Shown piece after piece: positions 1 through 5,283 of a stretch of 5,283 bases of DNA. The notes beneath the pieces are model-generated. The model did no database searches. It had not been told where the DNA came from and worked only from the letters and a program-made list of their open reading frames with translations. The translations under genes were made by a program, and so were the position numbers. Within the stretch, counting starts at the first letter, position 1. Every line of letters begins with the position of its first letter. This DNA comes from an uncultured Gemmatimonadota bacterium (lineage in GTDB: Bacteria > Gemmatimonadota > Gemmatimonadetes > Gemmatimonadales > Gemmatimonadaceae), in the NCBI GenBank assembly GCA_903906325.1, contig CAIVJV010000067.1, positions 1 to 5,283 on the forward strand, read 5' to 3'.

Positions 1-719
1 GCCCCCGCCGCCCCGATCGCCTGGGCGTCGCGCGACGCGTCCAACCCGAACCCCTCCACCGAGGCCACGCCGAAGTGCTGGGCGAGGGCATCGCGCGCCA
101 GCGCGGGATCGAACTCCCATCCCTCGCGTGACGTCGTCAAGCGATCGTCGGCGGGCGCGACCCCCTCGAGCGAGACACCGGTCGCCACGAGGAGTTCGCG
201 CGGCGCCAATCGAGCGAGCACCGCCTCGAGGTCCGCACGCGTGCACCGCACGAGACGGAACTCCCCCGTGGAGAGGTCGGCGGCCGCGACCCCCGCCGTC
301 GAGGTGGTGTCATCCACCGCGATCGCGGCGAGGAAGGTGTTCCGCGACGCATCCAACAGGTCGTCGCTGAACGCGGCCCCGGGCGTGATGGTCTCCACCA
401 CCGCACGCTTGACGATCCCTTTGGCGACCTTGGGATCCTCGATCTGCTCGCAGATCGCGACCCGATACCCCTGCTGGACGAGACGCCGGATGTAGTCAGC
501 CGCGGCCTTCACCGGGATCCCGGCGAGCGGGACCTCCGCCGCGGCCCCATTGTTCCGCGAGGTGAGGGTGAGGTCGAGCGCCCGCGCCGCGACCTCGGCG
601 TCCTCGTAGAACATCTCGTAGAAGTCCCCCATCCGGAAGAAGAGGATCGCGTTGGTGTGCCGCGCCTTGATCTCCCGGTACTGCGCCATCAACGGCGTCC
701 CACTCCCCCCACCACTCAT
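1..719 (-). CDS. mutS: DNA mismatch repair protein MutS, N-terminal part (cut by left edge)
   Basis: MutS binds mismatches and small loops in DNA and starts methyl-directed or nick-directed repair with MutL. The frame is open from an ATG at 719 to base 1, giving 239 residues, roughly the first quarter to third of a usual 850 to 900-residue MutS. Visible are the family start TPLMAQY (residues 8-14), the mismatch-recognition motif FRMGDFYEMF (28-37) with the intercalating Phe33 and Glu35 of the F-Y-E triad, and the domain I motifs PLAGIP and CEQIEDP. The connector domain follows from about residue 128, including a DLSTGEF motif and HFGVASVEGFGL. The FYE signature separates it from MutS2, which lacks this domain. 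The ATPase domain lies outside the window. The start codon overlaps the SPOR-gene stop as ATGA. No Shine-Dalgarno is evident, so translational coupling is likely. A start at Met11 would lose the conserved TP, so 719 is preferred. No frameshift was seen. Confidence 0.96.
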   Translation of the reverse strand, partial: MSGGGSGTPLMAQYREIKARHTNAILFFRMGDFYEMFYEDAEVAARALDLTLTSRNNGAAAEVPLAGIPVKAAADYIRRLVQQGYRVAICEQIEDPKVAKGIVKRAVVETITPGAAFSDDLLDASRNTFLAAIAVDDTTSTAGVAAADLSTGEFRLVRCTRADLEAVLARLAPRELLVATGVSLEGVAPADDRLTTSREGWEFDPALARDALAQHFGVASVEGFGLDASRDAQAIGAAG

Positions 720-1606
720 CGCGCAGGGACCGGGGTGATGAAGCCGTCCTTCTTCTCCTTGCGCCGATACGCCGCGAGGGCGCGCTGCGCCTCGTCCCGT
801 GTCGCGTATCGACCGAGTCGCACGCGGTAGGGCGCCGAGTCCCCATCGATGCGGAGGTCGGGGTAGCCGCGCGCGCGGAGACGCCGCACCATCGCCTCGG
901 CCTCGCCGCGCGTCTGATACGCCGCGAGTTGGATCGCCCACGCGGTGGGGGCCGATGGAGGCGCGGATGGCGTCGCGCTCGGGGTCGGTGCCGATGGCGC
1001 GGGCGCGGCCGGCGCCGCAGAGGCCACCTCAGGTGGACATCCTTGGAGGAGATAGTCGTACTGGTTGACGAGCTCGACCTGCGCATCGCGCACCCGGCGA
1101 CGCCCGTCGCGCAACACCGGACACCCGGTGGTCCGCGATCCACGCTCGATCAGCATCCGCCCATGCCAGAGACTCGCCTCGCCCCGGATCGGCGCCTCCG
1201 GCGCCTCGCGCGTGAGGCGCTCGAAGTACCGCTGCGCCGCGGGCCGATCCCCGCCCGCCAACTCCCCCTGCGCGAGCCGGAACATCGCCTCCGCCGCGAG
1301 CGGCGAACGCTCATGCTCGAGCATCACGCGGAGATAATCGCGCTGCGCCGCGGCCCACGTGGGCGCGAGCGAGGCACGCCAGACGAGCGCCTGCGCCTCG
1401 GCCGACGACCCGGCGTCGGCCGCCTCGACGAGGGAATCGACGAGCGCGCGCCCCGCACTCCCGTTGCCGTCGTTGACGAGGCGCTGGGCACGCCGGAAGG
1501 CGGTGAGCGCCAGGGTCGTGTCGGCGGGAGCCGCCGGGGGCGCACCCTGCGCCGCGAGCGTGAGCGGGGCGATCGCCGCGAGGAGGAGCAGCGCGCGCAG
1601 CGTCAT
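716..1606 (-). CDS. secreted TPR-like protein with C-terminal SPOR domain
   Basis: A 296-residue envelope protein. Residues 1-19 form a signal peptide (short Arg-containing start, a Leu/Ala-rich core, and a probable cleavage after LAA near 19). There is no lipobox cysteine. Residues 33-160 are helical, Ala-rich and repeat-like, with TPR-type spacing (for example AAEAMFRLAQGELAGGD at 104-120 followed by AAQRYFERL). Residues 192-220 are an Ala/Pro/Ser linker. Residues 221-295 match a SPOR domain: WAIQLAAY at 223-230, then two alpha-helical segments, the strand YRVRLGRY at 260-267 and a final FITPV. SPOR domains bind glycan strands stripped of stem peptides, usually at the division septum, so a periplasmic cell-wall role is inferred. 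Cys162 and Cys190 could form a disulfide. Both ends overlap neighbours as ATGA (holA stop with this start, this stop with the mutS start). The specific function is unknown. Confidence 0.88.
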   Translation of the reverse strand: MTLRALLLLAAIAPLTLAAQGAPPAAPADTTLALTAFRRAQRLVNDGNGSAGRALVDSLVEAADAGSSAEAQALVWRASLAPTWAAAQRDYLRVMLEHERSPLAAEAMFRLAQGELAGGDRPAAQRYFERLTREAPEAPIRGEASLWHGRMLIERGSRTTGCPVLRDGRRRVRDAQVELVNQYDYLLQGCPPEVASAAPAAPAPSAPTPSATPSAPPSAPTAWAIQLAAYQTRGEAEAMVRRLRARGYPDLRIDGDSAPYRVRLGRYATRDEAQRALAAYRRKEKKDGFITPVPAR

Positions 1607-2661
1607 GCCGCCCGCTTCGCCGCCGCGGTCGGCGCCATCGCGAGGAGCAGGGAGGTCACGATCTGTTCTTCACTCGAGACCTTCGTGTCCTTGAGCGATC
1701 GGTCGGCCTCGAGCAACGCGGCGAGCGCCCGATCGATATCACGTGCGGGCCATCCGGCGATGCTGCGCGCCCAGCGCGCGACCGCCTCGCCCCACGCACA
1801 GCCGGTGTAGGCGCCGCCGGATTGTTTGAGCAACGCGAAGAGTTCCCCCTCGAGCCGCGAGGCCGCCAGGCCGCGTGCGCGCGCCGCGGCCGCCCACCCG
1901 ATCCCGAGCGTCTGTGTGGTGAGCGCCATCACGAGCGGCACGCCCCCCATCTTCGGCTGCGCGAGCACCTCGTCCACGAGCGCGATCGCCTCGGTGGTGC
2001 GGCGCGCCGCCACGAGGTCCAGCAACTCGGAGAGCGTGCGACCGGGGCGCACCCCCGTCACCGCCTCGATCGCCGATTCGTCGATCGGCTCCCCGTTGGT
2101 GAAGGCCGCGAGCTTCCGCAGCTCGCCGGAGAGGAGGGCGAGATCGTTCCCGCCATAGCTCGCGAGGAGCGTCGCCGCCCCCGGGGTGATCGACGTCCCC
2201 ACCTGCTGCTGCGCCGTCACCGTGATCCACTTGAGGAGGTCCTTCCCCTCGAGCGCCGCGAACTCCACGGTCGCGGCCCGCTCCATCCACTCCTTCTCGA
2301 GCTTCGCCGTCGAGGGCACGACGAGGAGGAGCACCGTATCCGCCGCCGGTTTCGCGAGGGCGGCGGCGAGGCGTTCGCGCGCCGGCTTCTTGAGCGCGGC
2401 GGGGTCACGCAGGATCACGAGCCGACGCTCGGCGAGCATCGGCAGGGCGTCGAGGGCGCGGCCGAGCTGCGCGGCATCACACTCGGCGCCACGCAACAGT
2501 TCGAGATTGAAGTCGCGCGTCCCTGGATCGGTCGCCGCCTCGGTGAGACGCCGCACCCAATCCTCCTTCAGGAAGTCGTCCGACCCATGAAAGAGGTAGA
2601 CCGGGGCGAGAGGGCCCTTGGCGACCGCCGCCTTGAAGGCGGATATCGTGACCGCTGGCAT
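1603..2661 (-). CDS. holA: DNA polymerase III subunit delta (clamp loader)
   Basis: Delta is the clamp-loader subunit that opens the beta sliding clamp so it can be placed on primed DNA. The protein has 352 residues, close to the usual 340 or so. Visible family features: the N-terminal strand PVYLFHGSDDFLKED (20-34), the region LDALPMLAERRLVIL (70-84) that aligns with the beta-binding element of delta, the AAA+-like domain strand VLLLVVP (110-116), the helix DLALLSGELRKLAAF (173-187) typical of domain II, SELLDLVAARRTTEAI (211-226), and the C-terminal collar helix LLEADRSLKDTKVSSEEQIVTSLLL (316-340). As expected for delta, there is no P-loop. The ATG at 2661 is the sensible start because the family's first strand begins about 20 residues in. 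No Shine-Dalgarno precedes it. The stop overlaps the next start as ATGA. It lies 30 bp after the sigma-factor stop, probably in the same operon. Confidence 0.95.
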   Translation of the reverse strand: MPAVTISAFKAAVAKGPLAPVYLFHGSDDFLKEDWVRRLTEAATDPGTRDFNLELLRGAECDAAQLGRALDALPMLAERRLVILRDPAALKKPARERLAAALAKPAADTVLLLVVPSTAKLEKEWMERAATVEFAALEGKDLLKWITVTAQQQVGTSITPGAATLLASYGGNDLALLSGELRKLAAFTNGEPIDESAIEAVTGVRPGRTLSELLDLVAARRTTEAIALVDEVLAQPKMGGVPLVMALTTQTLGIGWAAAARARGLAASRLEGELFALLKQSGGAYTGCAWGEAVARWARSIAGWPARDIDRALAALLEADRSLKDTKVSSEEQIVTSLLLAMAPTAAAKRAA

Positions 2662-2686
2662 CAGGGGGCAATATAGCCGCCCCCTG
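2662..2686 (-). promoter_or_regulatory. perfect 8-bp inverted repeat abutting the holA start, with a -10-like hexamer in it
   Basis: CAGGGGGC (2662-2669) and GCCCCCTG (2679-2686) are exact reverse complements around a 9-base loop. The repeat fills most of the 30-bp gap between the sigma-factor stop and the holA ATG, which begins at the next base. No T-run follows on either strand, so a standard rho-independent terminator is unlikely. On the minus strand the loop contains TATATT (2675-2670), 5 of 6 against the sigma-70 -10 consensus and 8 bases from the ATG, but no recognisable -35 lies at the right distance. It may be an RNA structure that controls holA translation, a leaderless-type promoter, or an operator. 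The repeat is seen; the role is inference. Confidence 0.5.
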
Positions 2687-2691
2687 TGGCC

Positions 2692-3330
2692 TCACCGCAC
2701 CGCGGGCTCGATCACCTCGGCGAAGGCACTCCGCGCCCGGTTCAGTCGCGACTTCACCGTCCCGAGGTTGCAGTCGGTCAACGCGGCGATCTCCTCGTAC
2801 GAGCGCCCCTCGAGCTCCCGCATCACGAAGACCTTCTGGTGGTGCGCGGGGAGCTGCGCCACGGCGCCGTCGATCATCTCACGGAGCTGCCGCTGCTCGA
2901 AGAGATCGTCCGGCCGCGACTCGGGATCCTCGAACTCGAGCGGCCGCTCCTCATCGTCATGGTCGGTCCCCATCGCCTGGAAGAGCACGATCGGGTTCCG
3001 ACCCCGGTTGCGGAGCTCGTTCTTGGCGAGGTTCCCGGCGATGGTATAGACCCAGGTCGAGAACTTCTTGGCCCGGTCGAATCGCGCGATATGACGATGC
3101 ACCCGGATGAAGGCCTCCTGCACCAGATCCTCGGACCGCTCCCGGTCGCCGATGGTCCGGTTGATGAAATTCAGGAGTCGGGTCCGGTACCGGTGGAACA
3201 ACACATCGAAGGCGCGGCTCTCACCAGCGATGTATTGAGACACCAAAGAGACATCATCAAGCCCTTCGAGCTCTTTCGTCGAGATGAATCGGGTCTGGCC
3301 CTTGGCATAGCGGAGCGCTGCGGTGCCCAT
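2692..3330 (-). CDS. RNA polymerase sigma factor, ECF/RpoE-like (sigma-70 family)
   Basis: A 212-residue two-domain sigma factor that would direct RNA polymerase to a specific promoter set. Region 2 spans about residues 38-108, with FDVLFHRYRTRLLNFI, the core-binding DLVQEAFIRVHRHIARFD (68-85) and the -10-recognising FSTWVYTIAGNLAKNELR (90-107). An acidic linker (121-147) follows. Region 4 spans about 150-205, with LPAHHQKVFVMRELEG and the helix-turn-helix SYEEIAALTDCNLGTVKSRLNRAR (177-200) that contacts the -35 element. There is no region 1.1 or 3, which is typical of ECF sigmas. An N-terminal extension of about 24 residues precedes the usual DDVSLVSQY start. The ATG at 3330 has GTGAGG (3346-3341) 10 bases upstream, somewhat far. 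No anti-sigma gene is visible on either side. It is the first gene after the 162-bp gap and probably heads the holA/SPOR/mutS operon. Confidence 0.93.
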   Translation of the reverse strand: MGTAALRYAKGQTRFISTKELEGLDDVSLVSQYIAGESRAFDVLFHRYRTRLLNFINRTIGDRERSEDLVQEAFIRVHRHIARFDRAKKFSTWVYTIAGNLAKNELRNRGRNPIVLFQAMGTDHDDEERPLEFEDPESRPDDLFEQRQLREMIDGAVAQLPAHHQKVFVMRELEGRSYEEIAALTDCNLGTVKSRLNRARSAFAEVIEPAVR

Positions 3331-3367
3331 GATCTGGTCGCCTCACATGGAGGGTGGTCGGGGTCCT

Positions 3368-3386
3368 CTGCCATGATAGAAGGCAG
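3368..3386 (-). other. small leader hairpin upstream of the sigma-factor gene
   Basis: CTGCC and GGCAG form a perfect 5-bp stem around a 9-base loop. It lies in the expected untranslated leader, about 40 bases before the sigma-factor ATG. GGGTCC is repeated directly at 3361-3366 and 3386-3391, flanking it. A 5-bp stem is common by chance, so a regulatory role is only a possibility. Confidence 0.25.
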
Positions 3387-3398
3387 GGTCCGTGCCAG

Positions 3399-3427
3399 AT
3401 CATATGATTCACATAAGCCGTTGACAT
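3399..3427 (-). promoter_or_regulatory. candidate sigma-70-type promoter for the sigma factor/holA/mutS operon
   Basis: Reading leftward, ATGTCA (3427-3422, 4 of 6 against TTGACA) is followed after exactly 17 bases by TATGAT (3404-3399, 5 of 6 against TATAAT). It lies in the only A+T-richer stretch of the window, and the expected start of transcription near 3392 would leave a leader of about 60 bases before the ATG at 3330. The -10 sits inside a 10-bp perfect palindrome, ATCATATGAT (3399-3408). Position and spacing support it; the match at -35 is modest. Confidence 0.42.
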
Positions 3428-3462
3428 ACAAGGACTTTGACTTTCCTGCCACCGGCTTTCAC

Positions 3463-3499
3463 GTCCAACTTATCGGACGGATTGTCCTTTTATTAGGAC
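3463..3499. repeat. two tandem GTCC-N8-GGAC dyads, 21-bp period
   Basis: GTCC-N8-GGAC occurs at 3463-3478 and again at 3484-3499. The offset is exactly 21 bp, so both lie on the same face of the helix about two turns apart. Each right arm continues as GGACGG, and 14 of 21 positions agree between the two units. The interiors are A+T-rich. The second unit covers the TAA stop of the membrane-protein gene (3495-3493), and both lie upstream of the candidate sigma-factor promoter. This resembles a paired operator for a dimeric regulator. On the transcript each unit could also fold into a 5-bp hairpin at the end of the upstream operon, though without a T-run. Confidence 0.45.
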
Positions 3500-3870
3500 G
3501 GCTTGTACACCGCCATGGCGGCCGCGGCCATCGCGAGGACCGGTAAGAGGAGGAGGATCGACTTCCCCCGCGCCGGGGCGCGATAAGGGACCGCCGCCAC
3601 CACCGCGAACACCCCCCAGAGCCCCAACTTCACCCAGAGCCAGAACGGGAACCCGCTCCCATGCGCGAAGCCGATCCGCGCCAGGAGCCCGAACCCGCCC
3701 ACGAGGATGAAGAGCACCCCGGTGCCATGCATCCCGATCAGCAGGCGCCGCGCGACGTTCTCCCCCTTGAGCCCGCCGTTGAGCGCATGGACCGTCATCC
3801 CGCCCAGCGCGACGAGGGTGAGCGCGATCCCGAGGATGTGGAGCACCTTGTAGAACCCGTAGGGCAACAT
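3493..3870 (-). CDS. small four-helix integral membrane protein, function unknown
   Basis: A 125-residue hydrophobic protein. Probable transmembrane helices lie at about 7-30, 43-65, 74-94 and 104-122, joined by short loops, with a basic loop at 36-42. His11, His28 and His48 lie in or near helices 1 and 2, and the YKVLHILG start is reminiscent of small haem- or copper-related membrane proteins (SirB or CopD-like). The similarity is too weak to assign a family. The frame is open further upstream to an in-frame start at 3927, but the ATG at 3870 is chosen because GGGAGG (3883-3878) lies 7 bases before it and the longer form would add a polar stretch overlapping the Nudix gene by over 50 bases. 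It starts one base after the Nudix stop, so co-transcription with the Nudix and M16 genes is likely. It is the last gene of that operon. Confidence 0.8.
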   Translation of the reverse strand: MLPYGFYKVLHILGIALTLVALGGMTVHALNGGLKGENVARRLLIGMHGTGVLFILVGGFGLLARIGFAHGSGFPFWLWVKLGLWGVFAVVAAVPYRAPARGKSILLLLPVLAMAAAAMAVYKPS

Positions 3871-3871
3871 G

Positions 3872-4426
3872 CTAGCGCCTCCCGTGGAAACCTGCGGCGA
3901 ACAAGACCCCGACCACGGTCTTGGCATCGGTGATCCCCCCCGACGCGATCATCCGCAACACGCGCGACATCGGGAGGGTCACCACCTCGATGAACTCATC
4001 GGCCTCGCGTTTCGATTCCCCGCGCGTGAGCCCGGTCGCCAGGAAGATCTCGATCCGTTCGTTCGTGAACCCCGGCGCGGTCCAGATGGAGGTGAGCGAG
4101 GTCATCGACACCGCGGTGCATCCCGTCTCCTCGAGCAACTCGCGGTGCGCGCACGCCAGCGTCGGCTCGCCCGGCTCCAATCGTCCCGCGGGGATCTCCC
4201 ACAACAGCCCCTGCACCGCATACCGATACTGATGGATCAGGAGCAGCTGAGGATCCTCACCATCGGGATCGCTCAGGAACGGCACCACCGCCGCCGCCCC
4301 GGGATGATAGATGAGGACCTGGTCCCCCACGCTCCCGTCGGGGAACCGGACCTGATCGACATGCGCGTCCAAGAAGCGATGCTGCCAGACGCGCGCGCCA
4401 CCGACCTTCCCCACCGATTCCGTCAT
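3872..4426 (-). CDS. Nudix hydrolase, probable ADP-ribose pyrophosphatase
   Basis: A 184-residue Nudix enzyme. These enzymes hydrolyse nucleoside diphosphates linked to another group; the ADP-ribose type gives AMP and ribose 5-phosphate. The full Nudix box G-x5-E-x7-RE-x2-EE-x-G is present at residues 81-102 (Gly81, Glu87, Arg95-Glu96, Glu99-Glu100, Gly102), which supplies the metal-binding glutamates. It is preceded by the ADP-ribose-type lead-in LLWEIPAGRLEPGE (74-87). Pro118 lies 16 residues after the last glycine of the box, the position used to separate ADP-ribose hydrolases from other Nudix families. The following NERIEIFLA matches the same group. No signal peptide is seen, so it is cytoplasmic. 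The ATG at 4426 overlaps the M16 stop as ATGA and has GGAGG (4435-4431) 4 bases upstream, inside the M16 gene. Substrate specificity is inferred from motifs only; GDP-mannose or another nucleotide sugar remains possible. Confidence 0.9.
   Translation of the reverse strand: MTESVGKVGGARVWQHRFLDAHVDQVRFPDGSVGDQVLIYHPGAAAVVPFLSDPDGEDPQLLLIHQYRYAVQGLLWEIPAGRLEPGEPTLACAHRELLEETGCTAVSMTSLTSIWTAPGFTNERIEIFLATGLTRGESKREADEFIEVVTLPMSRVLRMIASGGITDAKTVVGVLFAAGFHGRR
3878..3883 (-). promoter_or_regulatory. Shine-Dalgarno deciding the membrane-protein start
   Basis: GGGAGG on the minus strand lies 7 bases before the ATG at 3870, inside the last codons of the Nudix gene. It fixes the start at 3870 rather than the longer in-frame alternative at 3927. 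Confidence 0.7.
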
Positions 4427-5283
4427 CCCCCCTCCGTCGGATCGAACTCCGCCGCCACGCGCGTCACCGGACCGAGTCCCATCCCCTCGAGCATCGGCGC
4501 GACCTGCGCGCTGTCCCCCACCGCGAGCACGAGCAGCCGATCGGGGTGGAGATGCGTCTGCGCCGCCGCATGCACCTGATCCGCGGTCAGCGCGCGCACC
4601 CGCTCACGATACGTCGAGTAGAAGTCCTCAGGCACGCCGAGGCTCTCCGCCGCCGCGAGCGTCCCGGCCACCGCGGCGGTGCTCTCGAACCGCAACGGGA
4701 AGACCCCGGCGAGATAGTCGGCCGCGAGCGCCAACTCGCTCGCCGATGGCGGTGCGGCCCGCATCGCATCGATCTCCTTCAGGATCTCCTCGAGCGCCCG
4801 CCCGGTCACCTCGGTCTTCACCGCGGTCCCGACCATGAACGGTCCCGCCGCACGGCGCCACGCGAACGAGGACGACGCGCCATAGGTGAACGCGTGCTTC
4901 TCCCGGAGGTTCAGATTGATCCGCGACGAGAAGAACCCGCCGAGGATCCCATTCATCACGACGATCGGGAGATGATCCGGATGGAGGCGCGGCACACCCA
5001 GATGCCCCACACGCAACTCCGACTGCGGCGCGTCGGGCTTCTCCACCAACACGACCTGCCGGCCACGCGCCGTCGTGGTGTCGACCGCCGCGGGCCCGCG
5101 CACCGCCGCGTGCCGCCAATCGCCGAACACGGCAGCGGCCATCCGCACCGCGACCTCGGGGGTGAGGTCCCCCACCAACACGACGGTGGTGGTCGCTGGC
5201 CCGTAATGCGTCGCATGGAACGCCACGATCTGCTCGCGGGTGATCCCCGCGACGGTCTTCGGGGTCCCCCCGATCGACCGCGC
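4423..5283 (-). CDS. M16 family (insulinase/processing peptidase-like) protein, C-terminal half (cut by right edge)
   Basis: The frame is open from the right edge, giving 286 residues to a TGA at 4425-4423; the true start lies beyond 5283. Visible is the end of one M16 domain and a full M16 C-terminal-type domain. It begins with ITREQIVAFHATHYGP and TTTVVLVGDL (start of the fold), then FGDW, the core motif GGFFSSRINLNLREKHAFTYG, and a C-terminal LLVLAVGD strand. The Arg (4905-4903) and Tyr (4884-4882) of LREKHAFTY correspond to the conserved R/Y pair that binds substrate in M16 enzymes. The zinc-binding HxxEH motif belongs to the N-terminal domain and is not in the window. So whether this is a catalytic protein or the inactive partner of a two-gene M16 pair cannot be told. 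Many bacterial relatives are periplasmic. It shares an ATGA overlap with the Nudix gene. Confidence 0.92.
   Translation of the reverse strand, partial: ARSIGGTPKTVAGITREQIVAFHATHYGPATTTVVLVGDLTPEVAVRMAAAVFGDWRHAAVRGPAAVDTTTARGRQVVLVEKPDAPQSELRVGHLGVPRLHPDHLPIVVMNGILGGFFSSRINLNLREKHAFTYGASSSFAWRRAAGPFMVGTAVKTEVTGRALEEILKEIDAMRAAPPSASELALAADYLAGVFPLRFESTAAVAGTLAAAESLGVPEDFYSTYRERVRALTADQVHAAAQTHLHPDRLLVLAVGDSAQVAPMLEGMGLGPVTRVAAEFDPTEGG

Noticed and set aside
496..1143. Minus-strand open frame across the SPOR/mutS junction
   Set aside because: It is an out-of-frame reading of the SPOR and mutS genes, which both show clear family motifs in their own frames.
929..1810. Long plus-strand open frame, and similar ones at 1822-2676, 2686-3546 and 3869-4579
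   Set aside because: They lie antisense to well-supported genes (SPOR, holA, sigma factor, Nudix/M16), are Arg/Pro-rich with no recognisable domains, and are expected from the third-position G+C bias of the true genes.
2662..2691. Intrinsic terminator between the sigma factor and holA
   Set aside because: The stem is good but no T-run follows on either strand, and holA starts immediately after it.
1603..3330. Sigma factor-HolA fusion by stop-codon read-through (the two genes share a frame across the 30-bp gap)
   Set aside because: A shared frame happens one time in three by chance, and both proteins have normal, complete ends.
3421..3426. Perfect TTGACA on the plus strand, as a rightward promoter -35
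   Set aside because: No -10-like hexamer lies 16 to 18 bases downstream, and no rightward gene follows it.
3432..3446. GACTTT-GACTTT direct repeat with a weak GGA/TCC dyad
   Set aside because: Only two 6-base copies and a 3-base dyad; too short to support a site.

Overview
This window is G+C-rich bacterial DNA with very tight gene packing. Every gene I can support lies on the minus strand, so transcription runs from high to low coordinates. The gene set is chromosomal housekeeping, with no mobile element, CRISPR array, tRNA, rRNA or clear sign of horizontal transfer. The base composition, the Ala/Arg-rich proteins and the mix of an M16 peptidase, an ECF-type sigma factor and TPR/SPOR envelope proteins would fit a Gemmatimonadota-like lineage or another high-GC soil bacterium. 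That placement is an impression, since no taxonomic marker is complete here.

Right part (5283 to 3493), in transcription order: the C-terminal half of an M16 (insulinase/processing-peptidase-like) zinc peptidase protein, cut by the right edge; a Nudix hydrolase with ADP-ribose pyrophosphatase features, joined to it by a 4-base ATGA overlap; and a small four-helix membrane protein of unknown function, starting one base after the Nudix stop and preceded by a good Shine-Dalgarno sequence. These three look like the end of one operon.

Middle (3492 to 3331): a 162-bp gap of roughly 50% G+C, the only A+T-richer stretch in the window. It holds two tandem GTCC-N8-GGAC dyads spaced 21 bp apart, a candidate sigma-70-type promoter reading leftward, and a small leader hairpin.

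Left part (3330 to 1): an RpoE-like sigma factor, then, after 30 bp containing a perfect 8-bp inverted repeat, holA (DNA polymerase III delta, the clamp-loader subunit), a secreted TPR-plus-SPOR protein, and the N-terminal third of mutS (mismatch recognition), cut by the left edge. holA/SPOR and SPOR/mutS are each joined by ATGA overlaps. The layout suggests that replication, mismatch repair and a septal or cell-wall-binding protein are co-expressed behind a sigma-factor gene.

I found no convincing undescribed system. The observations most worth checking are the tandem dyads, the unusual start of holA (no Shine-Dalgarno, a perfect hairpin ending one base before the ATG, and a -10-like hexamer inside it), and the placement of a sigma-factor gene with no visible anti-sigma partner in front of holA and mutS.
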